A DNA stretch of 30,366 bases from CALZJC01 sp041574955. GTDB lineage: Bacteria; Acidobacteriota; Thermoanaerobaculia; Multivoradales; JAHEKO01. This document shows positions 1-9,907 of the stretch, one piece after another. The DNA lies in contig JBFGNS010000032.1 in NCBI GenBank assembly GCA_041574955.1, forward strand, positions 1-30,366, given 5' to 3'. Position numbers and translations under genes: made by a program. How positions within the stretch are numbered: the first letter of the stretch is position 1; every line of letters begins with the position of its first letter. The notes beneath the pieces were generated by a model, which saw only the letters and a list, made by a program, of their open reading frames with translations, was not told the DNA's origin and searched no databases.

Positions 1-615
1 GACTGCACCCGGTTCGGCTCGGGCGCTTACTCGATCCCCGTGGCGGTGGAGGACCTCGCCTTCGAGACCAAGGCCAAGTTCATCCTCGCCATCGAGACTG
101 CGGGCATGTTCCAAAGGCTGGTCAAGCACGCCTACTGGCGCACCGCCAACTGCATCCTGATCTCGCTCGGCGGCGTGCCCACCCGCGCCTGCCGGCGGTT
201 CATCCGCCGGCTGGCCGACGAGAAGAAGATCCCGGTCTACGTCTTCGTCGACGGCGACCCGTACGGCTACTCGAACATCTACCGCACCCTCAAGGTGGGC
301 TCGGGCAACGCCGCCCACCTGAACGAGTTCTTCTGCGTACCGCAGGCGCGCTTCCTGGGCGTCACGCCGCAGGACATCGTGGACTACGACCTCCCCACCC
401 ATCCGCTCAAGGAGGTCGACGTCAAGCGCGCCCGGGACGCGTTGAAGAACGACCCGTTCATCCGCCACCACGCCGCCTGGCGCAAGGCGCTCGAGCGGCA
501 GATCGAGATGGGCGTGCGCGTCGAGCAGCAGGCGCTCGCCAAGCACGGGCTCAACTACGTCATCGAGCGCTACCTGCCCGACAAGCTGGCCGACACCGAC
601 GCGTTTCTGCCCTAA
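1..615 (+). CDS. top6A: DNA topoisomerase VI subunit A, 3' part (5' truncated by window edge)
   Basis: The reading frame is open from the first base and 204 C-terminal residues are visible. They cover the Toprim domain of the Spo11/TopVIA family: an acidic Glu in ETAGMFQRL (visible residue 32) and the DxD motif in VDGDPYGYSN (residues 84-88), which bind Mg2+. The following segment with NEFFCVPQARFLGVTPQDI is typical of TopVIA. The 5Y-CAP domain with the catalytic tyrosine lies outside the window. Family members are about 360-380 residues, so roughly 160 are missing. With subunit B (probably upstream) the enzyme relaxes and decatenates DNA by ATP-dependent double-strand passage. The GTG at position 40 is not the true start, because homologous sequence continues upstream of it. 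Topo VI is mainly archaeal and plant, with patchy bacterial occurrence. Confidence 0.92.
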   Translation, partial: DCTRFGSGAYSIPVAVEDLAFETKAKFILAIETAGMFQRLVKHAYWRTANCILISLGGVPTRACRRFIRRLADEKKIPVYVFVDGDPYGYSNIYRTLKVGSGNAAHLNEFFCVPQARFLGVTPQDIVDYDLPTHPLKEVDVKRARDALKNDPFIRHHAAWRKALERQIEMGVRVEQQALAKHGLNYVIERYLPDKLADTDAFLP

Positions 616-685
616 CGCGTAATCAACCGCCAGCCGCACGGCGCGACAGGGAAGAGACGGGCGGCGCACCCCGCGGCAGCGCGGT

Positions 686-691
686 TATGAT
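686..691 (+). promoter_or_regulatory. candidate -10 element TATGAT
   Basis: This near-consensus -10 hexamer sits in otherwise GC-rich DNA, 36 bases upstream of the ATG at 728. No convincing -35 is visible. It is one of a series of TAnnnT hexamers ahead of the transcription units in this window. Confidence 0.5.
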
Positions 692-727
692 GACCGCCGC
701 AAACGACGCCCTCGCGAGGAGATCTCC

Positions 728-967
728 ATGGCCATCACGCTCTACGACAACGACTCCGGTGCCGTGATCGGCACCATCAGCGAAAGCGATCTCGAGTTCT
801 TGATCGACAATCTGGTCGAGGAGACCTCCGACGACCGGGACTACTACCTGCGCCCCGAGACGGTGGCGATGCTCGCCGAGCGCGGCGCCAGCGCCGAGCT
901 GACCGGTCTGCTGCGCTCGGCGCTCGGCGACCGCGAGGGAGTCGAGATCCGCTGGCAGCGGAGCTGA
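728..967 (+). CDS. small conserved protein of 79 aa, function unknown
   Basis: An AGGAG ribosome-binding site 6 bases ahead of the ATG supports this start. The protein is acidic and soluble, with no signal peptide or membrane segment. Its body (DNDSGAVIGTISESDLEFLIDNL, then a conserved-looking SDDRDYYLRPETVAML, then LLRSALGDREGVEIRW) resembles a widespread family of about 80-residue bacterial proteins. From memory, some of these carry the database label galactosyldiacylglycerol synthase, which such a short protein cannot be. It is probably its own transcription unit, with a -10-like TATGAT 36 bases upstream. The function is not known and I do not infer one. Confidence 0.8.
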   Translation: MAITLYDNDSGAVIGTISESDLEFLIDNLVEETSDDRDYYLRPETVAMLAERGASAELTGLLRSALGDREGVEIRWQRS

Positions 968-1083
968 CCCCCCACCGGCAGCGCAGCCACCCCTGCGGAC
1001 GGCGCGCCCTCCGGGGCGCCGCCGGTAGCATGAAGCCGGGACCGGGAGCTTCCAGCCCGGCGTCCCAGCCAGGAGGTGCAGCC

Positions 1084-1287
1084 GTGTCGCTCAAGACCTT
1101 CCACCTCGTCTTCATCGTGCTGGCCATGATCGCCGCCGACATGTTCGGAGCCTGGGCGATCTGGCACCGCGCCATCATCGACTCCTTGACGCTAGGCTTG
1201 GGGCTGGCGGCCCTGGCAGTCGGTCTGGCGCTCGGGCTGTACGCCTTCTTCTTCGTCAGGGAGATGGAGCGAGCGCACATCGGCTAG
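1084..1287 (+). CDS. small two-helix membrane protein, 67 aa
   Basis: I chose the GTG at 1084 because a perfect AGGAGG (1071-1076) lies 7 bases ahead of it. An in-frame ATG at 1030 would add a Pro/Gly-rich stretch with no homologous look and would start almost on the putative -10 TAGCAT (1026-1031). The protein has two hydrophobic segments, about residues 7-27 and 33-57, joined by a short WHRAIID loop, and ends in a charged tail (VREMERAHIG). The N-terminus SLKTFHLVFIVLAM resembles small membrane proteins often found beside cytochrome oxidase genes in other bacteria. No such genes are visible here, so that link is only a resemblance. Confidence 0.72.
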   Translation: MSLKTFHLVFIVLAMIAADMFGAWAIWHRAIIDSLTLGLGLAALAVGLALGLYAFFFVREMERAHIG

Positions 1288-1365
1288 CGGCCCGCGCCGG
1301 TGAGCCGCGGCGCGGCGCGGCGCAGCCGGCGCGGCGGCGGGCGAGCGAACCGCCGCCCGCCGCCC

Positions 1366-1371
1366 TATACT
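1366..1371 (+). promoter_or_regulatory. candidate -10 element TATACT
   Basis: The hexamer lies 37 bases upstream of the ATG at 1409 but only 10 bases before the alternative TTG start at 1382. Transcription would begin at about 1378, so this spacing argues for the ATG as the real start of the GGDEF-EAL gene. Confidence 0.45.
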
Positions 1372-1408
1372 CGGTCCGGTCTTGAGCCGAGCGCCTGCAA
1401 CGAGTCGG

Positions 1409-3043
1409 ATGTCGGCAGCGCTATGGGGCATGGTAGCCGTTGCGCTGCTCGTCGTCGCCCTGGCGCTGACGCTGGACGGCCTCGGCCGGTGGCTGGCGGC
1501 CGGCGGCGGCGCGGCCCTGGCCGCCGCCGCGGCGTGGGCGGCGCTCGAGGCGCGGCGTCGCGAGCGGCGCCTCGTCCGGCTGGCCGCCGTCGGCCAGGCG
1601 CTGGCCGCTGGTCGCCCGGCCACGCCGTCCGGTGAGAGCGCCGACGACGCGCTCGGCCGGCTGGGCCGGGCGCTGGACGATCTGTCGCGCCGGCTGGCGG
1701 GCACCGGCAGGCCGCCCACCGTCGGCGACGCCGGGCTGCACGATCCGCTCACAGGGCTGCCCAACCGCCGGCTGTTCCAGGAGCTGCTCGGCAAGCAGAT
1801 CGCCCAGGCTCGCCGCTCGGGCGAGCTGCTCGGCCTGGTGCTGTGCGACCTCGACGACCTGCAGGGCATCAACGAGAGCTACGGCCACGAGTTCGGCGAC
1901 CGTCTGCTGCAGGCGGTCGGACAACGGCTCTCGGGCGACATCCGCGAGGCCGACTCGATCGCGCGCACCGGCGAGGACGAGTTCACCCTGCTGCTCGGCC
2001 GCGCCCAGGCGGCCGAGGACATTCATCAGGTGGCAGAGCGCCTGATGGCCGGCTTCCGCAAGCCGTTCGAGGTGGGCGACGCGCAGATCGCGATCGCGGC
2101 CTCGATCGGGGTCAGCCTGTTCCCGCGCGACGCCGCGGACGGTGACCGGCTGATCGATGCCGCCGAAGCGGCGCTGGCGGCGGCCAAGCGCCAGGGCGGC
2201 AGCGCTGTGCGCGCCTACTCGACCTCGATGGAGCAGGGGCGGCGGCGCCGCGGGGTGCTGGCGCAGGAGCTGCGCGTGGCGCTGCGCGACGACCAGCTCT
2301 GCCTCTACTTCCAGCCCCAGATCTCGCTCACCGACGGTCGCCTGGTGGGCTCGGAGGCGCTGGTGCGGTGGCGGCATCCGGAGCGCGGCCTGATCCCCGC
2401 CGGCGGCTTCATCCCGGCGGCCGAGGCGGCCGGCCTGATGCCGGAGCTCGGGCGCTGGCTGATGCGGGAGGTGTGCCGCCAGAACGCCGCCTGGCGCGCC
2501 GCCGGCGCCAGACGGCTGCCGGTTTCGGTCAACGTGTCGGGGCGCCAGTTCCAGAGCGGCGACGTCGCCGAGGTGGTAGAGGAGGCGCTCGAGGCCAGCG
2601 GACTCGAGCCCGACGGGCTGCAGCTCGAGATCACCGAGTCGATCGCGCTCGGCAACTTCGAGCGCATCTCGGCGACGCTGTTCCGGCTGCAGGCCGACGG
2701 CGTCAAGATCCACCTCGACGACTTCGGGACCGGCTACTCGTCGTTGAGCTACCTGCTCCGGTTCCCGGTAGACGTGCTCAAGATCGACCGCTCGTTCGTC
2801 GCCGGGGTGCCGGCCAGCCGGCACGGCGCTTCGATCGTGCGCGCCACCCTGTCGCTCGCCAGAAGCCTCGGGCTGGCGGTCGTCGCCGAGGGGGTCGAGG
2901 AGCCGGAGCAGCTGCGCTTCCTGCAGGCCGAGGGCTGTGCGGCGGTGCAGGGCTACCTGCTCGGCCGCCCGGCGCCGGTGCGCGAGTTCGAACGGCTGAT
3001 GGCCGACGGCGGCGTCGACCTGGCCGCCCTGCTCACCGCCTGA
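1409..3043 (+). CDS. membrane HAMP-GGDEF-EAL protein, predicted c-di-GMP phosphodiesterase
   Basis: Numbering is from the ATG at 1409 (544 aa); a TTG at 1382 would add nine residues. Two hydrophobic segments (about 5-22 and 28-46) leave almost no periplasmic loop. A HAMP-like linker (about 46-97, ending DALGRLGRALDDLSRRL) follows, then a GGDEF domain (about 109-270) and an EAL domain (about 280-530). The cyclase signature reads GEDEF (188-192), with the second Gly replaced by Glu. The RxxD inhibitory site is kept exactly five residues upstream (READ, 179-182). The EAL domain keeps its metal and catalytic residues: EAL 316-318, the Asn in NVSGRQF, Glu in LEITES, DDFGTGYSS (437-445), Lys in LKIDRS, Glu in AEGVE and Gln in VQGY. 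I infer that it degrades c-di-GMP and uses the GGDEF domain as a regulatory or product-binding module. Confidence 0.93.
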   Translation: MSAALWGMVAVALLVVALALTLDGLGRWLAAGGGAALAAAAAWAALEARRRERRLVRLAAVGQALAAGRPATPSGESADDALGRLGRALDDLSRRLAGTGRPPTVGDAGLHDPLTGLPNRRLFQELLGKQIAQARRSGELLGLVLCDLDDLQGINESYGHEFGDRLLQAVGQRLSGDIREADSIARTGEDEFTLLLGRAQAAEDIHQVAERLMAGFRKPFEVGDAQIAIAASIGVSLFPRDAADGDRLIDAAEAALAAAKRQGGSAVRAYSTSMEQGRRRRGVLAQELRVALRDDQLCLYFQPQISLTDGRLVGSEALVRWRHPERGLIPAGGFIPAAEAAGLMPELGRWLMREVCRQNAAWRAAGARRLPVSVNVSGRQFQSGDVAEVVEEALEASGLEPDGLQLEITESIALGNFERISATLFRLQADGVKIHLDDFGTGYSSLSYLLRFPVDVLKIDRSFVAGVPASRHGASIVRATLSLARSLGLAVVAEGVEEPEQLRFLQAEGCAAVQGYLLGRPAPVREFERLMADGGVDLAALLTA

Positions 3044-3071
3044 CCGTCAGCGCGCCCCGCGCCCGCGAAAG

Positions 3072-3097
3072 CCACCGGCTGCTACAGCGGTCGGTGG
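3072..3097 (+). terminator. hairpin downstream of the GGDEF-EAL gene, possible terminator
   Basis: CCACCG followed by GCTG pairs with CAGC and CGGTGG around a CTA loop, with a 3-base bulge (GGT) on the right arm. It starts 28 bases after the stop codon. There is no T tract, so intrinsic termination is uncertain. The hairpin abuts a TACGCT hexamer (3098-3103) that may be the -10 of the next gene. Confidence 0.35.
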
Positions 3098-3141
3098 TAC
3101 GCTGACGCGCCGACCAGCCAGCCGACGACGGAGACCGCCCG

Positions 3142-5772
3142 GTGCCGCCAGTCCATAACCCGCCGTTCAACCTCGCCCGCGGTCCGGCGACCCTGACCAC
3201 GGCACCGCCGTTCGATTTCTCGAACGTGGTGATGCGGGTGTTTCCGCTCAAGGCGAACCCGTGGACGCTGCGCCAGTTCTGCCGGCAGACGCTCGACGTG
3301 GCGCCCGGCATCGTGGAGTTCGAGCCGGCGATGCCGTTCGTCTTCATGCAGTTCCTGAGCTACGGCAGGATGAGCACCGAGGTGGCCAACGCCGGCTGGG
3401 TGTCGCAGCACGAGATCCTGTTCTCGGTGCCGCTGCTGTGGTACCGCCGCGAGGGCGGACGGCGGGTGCTCGAGGCGGGCGCCACGTTCACGCCGATCGT
3501 CTTCGTCGACCAGCAGAGCTCGCAGGCCATCGGCCGCGAGGTCTACGGCTGGCCGAAGGTGCTCGGGCACCTCGAGCCCGGCGTCAGCGCCTGGGTGCAG
3601 AGCCCGCGCGATCCGCTGGCCCTGATGGTGCTGAGCACCACCGTGCTGGCGGCCGGCGGCGGCGCGCCACGGCCGCGCCGCCTGGTCGAGATCCGCCACC
3701 ACCCGCGGCCGGCGATCGCCGACCTGCCGCCCGACTGGGACGATCCGCTCAACCCGCTGTTCACCGTGCCGCGCACCGTCTACGGCGGGTTGTCGGCGAC
3801 CGCCGACCTGCTCGGCATGCTGAGCGGGCTCGGGGCCGACGGGCTGCTGTCGGACGCGGCGACGCTGCAGCAGCGCTTCATGGAGCTGCTCGATCCCACC
3901 CGCGCCGCGGCGGTGCCGAGCTTCAACACCATCAATCTGAAGCAGTTCCGCGCCGCCGAAGATCCGCAGCTGGCGTGCTTCCAGGCGCTGACCAACGCCC
4001 GCATGCAGCTCACCCGGTTCAACCGCGGCGGCCTGCTGGGCGAGACCCGCCAGCTGCAGGGCGACCTGAGCGGCGGCTTCGAACTGCGGATCTTCCGCTA
4101 CCCGTCGCTGCCGCTGGTGGACGACCTCGGCCTGGAGGTGGTTCGCCAGGACGGCGGTCCGGCGGGCGAGCCGTTCGCGGTGCTGCGGCCCGTGTGTCCT
4201 TTCTGGATCGACGTCGACTTTCGCTACGGCGCCGGCGAGGAGCTGTGCTGGCGCGGCCGCGACGGCGTCTGGCACCTCGGCGGTGGAGCGGAGGCCGCGG
4301 CCGAGCCGCCCACCCGCCCGGTCTACAACGCGGTTCTCGGCGGACCGTCGTACGGCGGGCCGTTCAGCTTCCCCGACGCCACCGTCCGTGTGCTGCCGCT
4401 GCTCGCCAGGCGGCCGGTCCTGCAGAGCTTCGTGGACCGCTACCTCAACCAGCAGGACGAGGGGTCGGAGCCGCTGCCGCGCTCGACCAGGTTCGAGGTC
4501 TGGGGCCGCTATGTCTATCTGCTGGTGGCGAGCCACGAGTCGTTCGCGCTCGGCAGCGAGAACCTCAGCCTGGGGGCGATGCGCAGCGCCGCCTTCCTCA
4601 TACCGCTGCTGTGGTACGAGGGCGACCGGCTGGTGTCGGCCGCCGTGGTGCGCGCCTACATGTACACCGACTCCGACGCGGCGGCGATGACCGCCCAGGA
4701 AGTGCAGGGCTGGCCCGCGGTGCTGGCGCGGCTGACGAGCCCCGCCGACCCGTGGATGGACCCCTCCGGCCCGGCGGTGGTCGACCGCAGCCTGCTGCGG
4801 GTCGAGACCGAGGTCCTGCAGTCGCTCGGCCGCGGGCAGCGCAGCCAGCGCCGGCTGCTGATCGAGATCGGCGCCCGGCCGCTGTTCGCCGACACCGACA
4901 CGCCGGCCTGGGAGTCGGTGGCGGCGAGCTGGGGCGAGCACCTGCTGGCCGAGCTGCGCCGCCAGCAGGAGGTGCGGCGGCGCCACCCGCAGCTGTTCCT
5001 CGACGCGCTGGCCCTGGCCCTCGAGCCGCTCGCTCAGGGCCGGCCGATCCTCGATGTCGCCCTGCGCCAGTTCCGCGACATCCAGCAGCCGCGCCGCGCC
5101 TGTTACCAGGGGGTCTCGCTGTCGCGCACCGTGATCGAGCACAGCCGGGATCTGCGCGAGATGGAGCTGCCGATCCACGTCGGCATCCACCGCTACGCCA
5201 CCGAGCCGATCGTCGACACCCTGGGCCTGGTGGTCAAGGCGAGGAGCGACACCGCCGACGGCGTGGTCGACTGGCTGCAGCCGCTACGGCCGTTCTGGAT
5301 GCGGCTCGCGATGCGGACGCTCGTGGGCGAGGACGTGTTCTACCGTCTGCACAGCGACCGGTGGAGCGAGCGGCCGGGGCCGCCGCCGGCCTCGGACAGG
5401 CCGGTCCCGCGGGTCGGCCCCGGCCTGGTGGGCTTCATCGACGACAGCCGCTTCCGCCGTACCCATCTGGCCGAGGCAGTCGCCGAGTGGCGCGGCAGCC
5501 GCGCCGCCGACCCCGCCGCCGCCGTCGCGGCGATCGAGCCGCAGCTGGTCCTCGGCGCTTTGCTCAGCCGGGGCTGGGGCAACCGCGGCCGGCCGCCGTT
5601 CTGGCGGCGCGAGAGCGACCGCGACGAGCCTCGCCGGGTGCCCGACTTCTGCGTCGCCGGCCACTCGCTCGGCCCGCTGGGCCACCGGTTCCGCGAGCTG
5701 CACTCCGAGCTCTGCGAGCTCCAGGGCTACTGGTACCTGCAGGCGCCGCTGGTCGAGACGGCCGACGACTAG
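3142..5772 (+). CDS. tandem acetoacetate-decarboxylase-like (ADC fold) protein, 876 aa
   Basis: The GTG start has GGAGA (3130-3134) seven bases upstream. The protein is an internal duplication. RVFPLKANPWTLRQFCRQTLD (32-52) aligns with RVLPLLARRPVLQSFVDRYLN (416-436), and each half has a VPLLWY/IPLLWY strand, a GWP motif and a C-terminal LRPVCPFW/LQPLRPFW segment. REVYGWPKVLGHL (132-144) matches the active-site loop of acetoacetate decarboxylases, where the lysine after the Pro forms the Schiff base. Half one keeps Lys139; half two has QGWPAVLARL with Ala526. Each half is about 380 residues, longer than a single ADC (about 250), and residues about 745-876 are an extra C-terminal region. There is no signal peptide. 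The substrate is unknown. One half could be catalytic and the other structural, or the fold may be used only for binding. Confidence 0.8.
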   Translation: MPPVHNPPFNLARGPATLTTAPPFDFSNVVMRVFPLKANPWTLRQFCRQTLDVAPGIVEFEPAMPFVFMQFLSYGRMSTEVANAGWVSQHEILFSVPLLWYRREGGRRVLEAGATFTPIVFVDQQSSQAIGREVYGWPKVLGHLEPGVSAWVQSPRDPLALMVLSTTVLAAGGGAPRPRRLVEIRHHPRPAIADLPPDWDDPLNPLFTVPRTVYGGLSATADLLGMLSGLGADGLLSDAATLQQRFMELLDPTRAAAVPSFNTINLKQFRAAEDPQLACFQALTNARMQLTRFNRGGLLGETRQLQGDLSGGFELRIFRYPSLPLVDDLGLEVVRQDGGPAGEPFAVLRPVCPFWIDVDFRYGAGEELCWRGRDGVWHLGGGAEAAAEPPTRPVYNAVLGGPSYGGPFSFPDATVRVLPLLARRPVLQSFVDRYLNQQDEGSEPLPRSTRFEVWGRYVYLLVASHESFALGSENLSLGAMRSAAFLIPLLWYEGDRLVSAAVVRAYMYTDSDAAAMTAQEVQGWPAVLARLTSPADPWMDPSGPAVVDRSLLRVETEVLQSLGRGQRSQRRLLIEIGARPLFADTDTPAWESVAASWGEHLLAELRRQQEVRRRHPQLFLDALALALEPLAQGRPILDVALRQFRDIQQPRRACYQGVSLSRTVIEHSRDLREMELPIHVGIHRYATEPIVDTLGLVVKARSDTADGVVDWLQPLRPFWMRLAMRTLVGEDVFYRLHSDRWSERPGPPPASDRPVPRVGPGLVGFIDDSRFRRTHLAEAVAEWRGSRAADPAAAVAAIEPQLVLGALLSRGWGNRGRPPFWRRESDRDEPRRVPDFCVAGHSLGPLGHRFRELHSELCELQGYWYLQAPLVETADD

Positions 5773-5795
5773 CCTGACCGGCGGCGACCGGCGCC

Positions 5796-7118
<1,323 letters not shown>

Positions 7119-7277
7119 CTCTCCTCCTCCTTCGCTGGATGAAGACCGCCCCGGGCGGGCGGGTCGGGGACGGATGACGGAAGGCCGGCACGCTATCACC
7201 GCCGTCTTCCGACGGCCGCCGGCCCGGGGGTTCGCCGCCGCCCGAGCGCGGCCGCGACAACGGCCGGACCGGACGGA

Positions 7278-7283
7278 TAGCAT
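7278..7283 (+). promoter_or_regulatory. candidate -10 element TAGCAT
   Basis: The hexamer is 38 bases upstream of the GTG at 7322, in the 203-base divergent region shared with the amidohydrolase gene. The minus-strand counterpart is TAGCGT at 7190-7195. Apart from these two candidates I see nothing else in this intergenic region. Confidence 0.4.
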
Positions 7284-7321
7284 GGCGGAACCACCGCCGC
7301 CCGGCGGGCGAAGACGATGAC

Positions 7322-9907
7322 GTGACCACCCCCTTCCGGATCCGGATCTCCGCCGATCGCCGAGCGCTGCTCGCCGGCTGCCTGATCGCCGTCGGGGCGC
7401 TCGCGGGACCGGTCGCCGGCCAGACCGATGAGCGGACAGACGAGCCGACCGGCGAGCCGGACAGCCCGACGCGCGCCGAAGCGGCCGAGTCCGCGCCTTC
7501 AGCGCAGGAGCTGTTCGACGGGCTCGAGCCGCGCTACCGCCAGTGGGTGGCCAGCGTCGCCGGCCTGATCACGCGGGCGGAGCTCGACTACTTCTCCCAG
7601 CTCGAGCACGACTACCAGCGCGACGCCTTCATGGAGGCGTTCTGGCAGCCACGCGACCCCGACCCGGCGACACCGCGCAACGCGCTGCGCGAGCGCTGGC
7701 AGCAGGCGATCGACCAGTTCGGCGGGGCACCGACGGGCGATCCCCGGTTCCTGCTCTACCTGCTCAACGGACCACCGGGCGCCTACTCGCTGCCCGACGG
7801 GCGCCCGGTGTCGATCTGCTACTCGCGCGACTACGACCTCGAGATCTGGTTCTACGGCGCCAGCGAGCGCACCGGCCGCAGGTTCCCGGTGATCCTGTTC
7901 AAGCGCAGCGCGGCCGACCAGTGGCGCGTCTACCTGCCGGGCGACCCGCTGCGCCCGGCGCGGCGGTTCGGCGGCCTGCCGACGACCGACGTCGGCGCCT
8001 TCTGCGACGACTGGGCGGTTCGCTGGACGGCCAGCGAGATCGGCCGTCTCGGCGGCTACACGCAGCTCATCCGCGAGGTGACGACGCCGCCGATGCCGTC
8101 GGCGGAGTGGCTGGCCAACCTCAGGCTGAGCGGCACCCAGCTGCCCGAGGGCGCGGCGACCCTCGCGGTCGAAGCCGCGGTCGACTTCCCCGCCCGCCGC
8201 CAGAGCCGCACGGCACTGCGCGTGTTGCTGCGGGTGCCGCTGTCCGAAGCGCCGGGACGGAGCTTCGAAGATCGGCTCTTCCACCACTTCGAGCTCACCG
8301 GAGAGGTGATCCGCGACGGCCGGCTGTTCGAGGAGTTCCGCTACCGGTTCGAGGGCGAGACGCCGGCCGGCGCCGAGGAGATCCCCCTCGGCTTCACCCG
8401 TTTCCTGCGCCCTGGGCCGCTGACGCTCCGGCTGCTGCTGCGCGACGTCTTCGGCGACCGCTGGGCCGAGATCGCGCGCGAAACCGTGGTGCCCAGCCCC
8501 GAGGGCCTGCCGGTGGATCCCGGCGAGAGCCTCGAGGCGACGCTCGCGGGCGACCGGCGACCGGCGGCGGCGCCGGGGCAGCCAGGGCTGCGCCTCGACC
8601 CGCCACCCGGCGGTCCGCTCACCGGACCGGTGCGGTTCACCGCCCGCGCCCAGGGCGATCTCGACAGGGTGACCTTCTACCTGGACGGCCGCCCGGTCCT
8701 CACCCGGCTGCGCCCGCCGTGGAGCGCGGAGCTCGACCTGGGCGAAGCGCCGGCGCCGCACACGGTCCGCGTGGTCGGTCTCCGGAACGGCCAGGAGGCG
8801 GCCACCGACCAGATCTGGGTCAACCAGGGCGCGGCCCGCTTCCGGGTGCGGCTGGTCGAGCCGCGGGGCGGGGGCATCTACCCGGGAAGCCTCACCGCTC
8901 GCGTCGAGGTCGAGACGCCGGGCGGCGAGCGGCCGGAGCGGGTCGAGATCTGGCGCGACCAGGAGCGGGTGGCGAGCCTCGGCGAGCCGCCGCTGTCGGC
9001 GCGGGTCGACCTCGAGGGCACCGGCCCGGCGGTGATCCGGGCGATCGCCTACCTGCCCGACGGCAGCTCGGCCGAGGACGCTGTGCTGGTCAACGCCACC
9101 GGGCTGACCGAGGCGGTCGCGGTGCGTCTGGTGGAGCTGCCGGTGCTGGTGGTGGACGGCAGCGGAGAGCCCGTCGCGGGGCTGACGGCGGCCGACTTCC
9201 GTCTGTTCGACGAGGGCGAGCCGCGGCCGATCCAGCGGCTGCTGCCGCCGGCCGAGCTGGCCCTCCAGGCGGCGCTGCTGATCGACCGCTCGGCATCGAT
9301 CGAGCCGCGTCTCGAGCGGGTCGGAACGGCCGCCGCCGGCTTTGCGCGGGCCGCGTCGGCAGCGCCCGGCAGCCGGGTAGCGGTCTTCTCGTTCGCCGAC
9401 CGCATGACGGTCGACGCCGGCTTCGGCAGCGAGCCGGCCGAGCTCGAGCGGGCGCTCGCCGGGCTGGTGGCGCGCGGCCGGACGGCTCTGTACGACAGCG
9501 TGGCGCAGGCCGCCGCGTCGTTCGGCGAGGAGCCCGGGCAGCGCGCGCTGGTGCTGTTCACCGATGGCGCCGACGAGACCAGCACCCTGGACCTCGCCGG
9601 CGCGATCACGGCGGCGCGGCGGCACCGGGTGACGGTGTTCGCCGTCGCCATGGCCGGCAGCTTCGCGGACCGCAGCGCACGCCGCGAACTCGAGCGCCTG
9701 GCCACGGAAACGGGCGGGCGGCTGTGGCTTCTGGAGGGTGCGTCAGGGCTGGAAGAGGCGTACCGCAGCATCGCCGCGCTGCTTGCCGGCCGCTACCTTC
9801 TGACCTTCGCCGCCCCGCCCGACGCCGGGCAGGAGCTTCGCAGACTGCGGGTCGAGGTCGACCGTCGCGGTGCGCGAGTCGAGGCGCAGGGCGCCTACTC
9901 TCCGTAG
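7322..9907 (+). CDS. secreted GWxTD-domain and VWFA-related protein, 861 aa
   Basis: The start is GTG; a signal peptide covers about residues 12-33 (RRALL..., cleaved near VAG-QT). Residues about 62-220 match the GWxTD domain of Acidobacteriota and related phyla (AELDYFSQLEHDYQRDAFMEAFW, RDPDPATPRNALRERW, LLYLLNGPPG), although the GWxTD motif itself is not preserved and reads as a TGDPRF stretch. Two Ig/beta-sandwich-like stretches follow (about 425-510 and 515-600). A VWFA-related domain occupies about 600-830 with a complete MIDAS: DRSAS (655-659), Thr721 in RTALYDS and TDGAD (747-751). The context is envelope-related, with a CreD-like protein downstream after a hairpin. Such proteins are frequent in Acidobacteriota; a role in protein-protein or matrix interaction is inference. 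Many members carry only one of the two domains, so the combination is worth noting. Confidence 0.88.
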   Translation: MTTPFRIRISADRRALLAGCLIAVGALAGPVAGQTDERTDEPTGEPDSPTRAEAAESAPSAQELFDGLEPRYRQWVASVAGLITRAELDYFSQLEHDYQRDAFMEAFWQPRDPDPATPRNALRERWQQAIDQFGGAPTGDPRFLLYLLNGPPGAYSLPDGRPVSICYSRDYDLEIWFYGASERTGRRFPVILFKRSAADQWRVYLPGDPLRPARRFGGLPTTDVGAFCDDWAVRWTASEIGRLGGYTQLIREVTTPPMPSAEWLANLRLSGTQLPEGAATLAVEAAVDFPARRQSRTALRVLLRVPLSEAPGRSFEDRLFHHFELTGEVIRDGRLFEEFRYRFEGETPAGAEEIPLGFTRFLRPGPLTLRLLLRDVFGDRWAEIARETVVPSPEGLPVDPGESLEATLAGDRRPAAAPGQPGLRLDPPPGGPLTGPVRFTARAQGDLDRVTFYLDGRPVLTRLRPPWSAELDLGEAPAPHTVRVVGLRNGQEAATDQIWVNQGAARFRVRLVEPRGGGIYPGSLTARVEVETPGGERPERVEIWRDQERVASLGEPPLSARVDLEGTGPAVIRAIAYLPDGSSAEDAVLVNATGLTEAVAVRLVELPVLVVDGSGEPVAGLTAADFRLFDEGEPRPIQRLLPPAELALQAALLIDRSASIEPRLERVGTAAAGFARAASAAPGSRVAVFSFADRMTVDAGFGSEPAELERALAGLVARGRTALYDSVAQAAASFGEEPGQRALVLFTDGADETSTLDLAGAITAARRHRVTVFAVAMAGSFADRSARRELERLATETGGRLWLLEGASGLEEAYRSIAALLAGRYLLTFAAPPDAGQELRRLRVEVDRRGARVEAQGAYSP

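Noticed and set aside
3082..5190. Long minus-strand frame opposite the ADC-like gene
   Set aside because: The plus-strand frame shows a repeated domain structure and codon positions expected for coding; the minus frame has no recognisable domain and starts within the opposing gene's upstream region.
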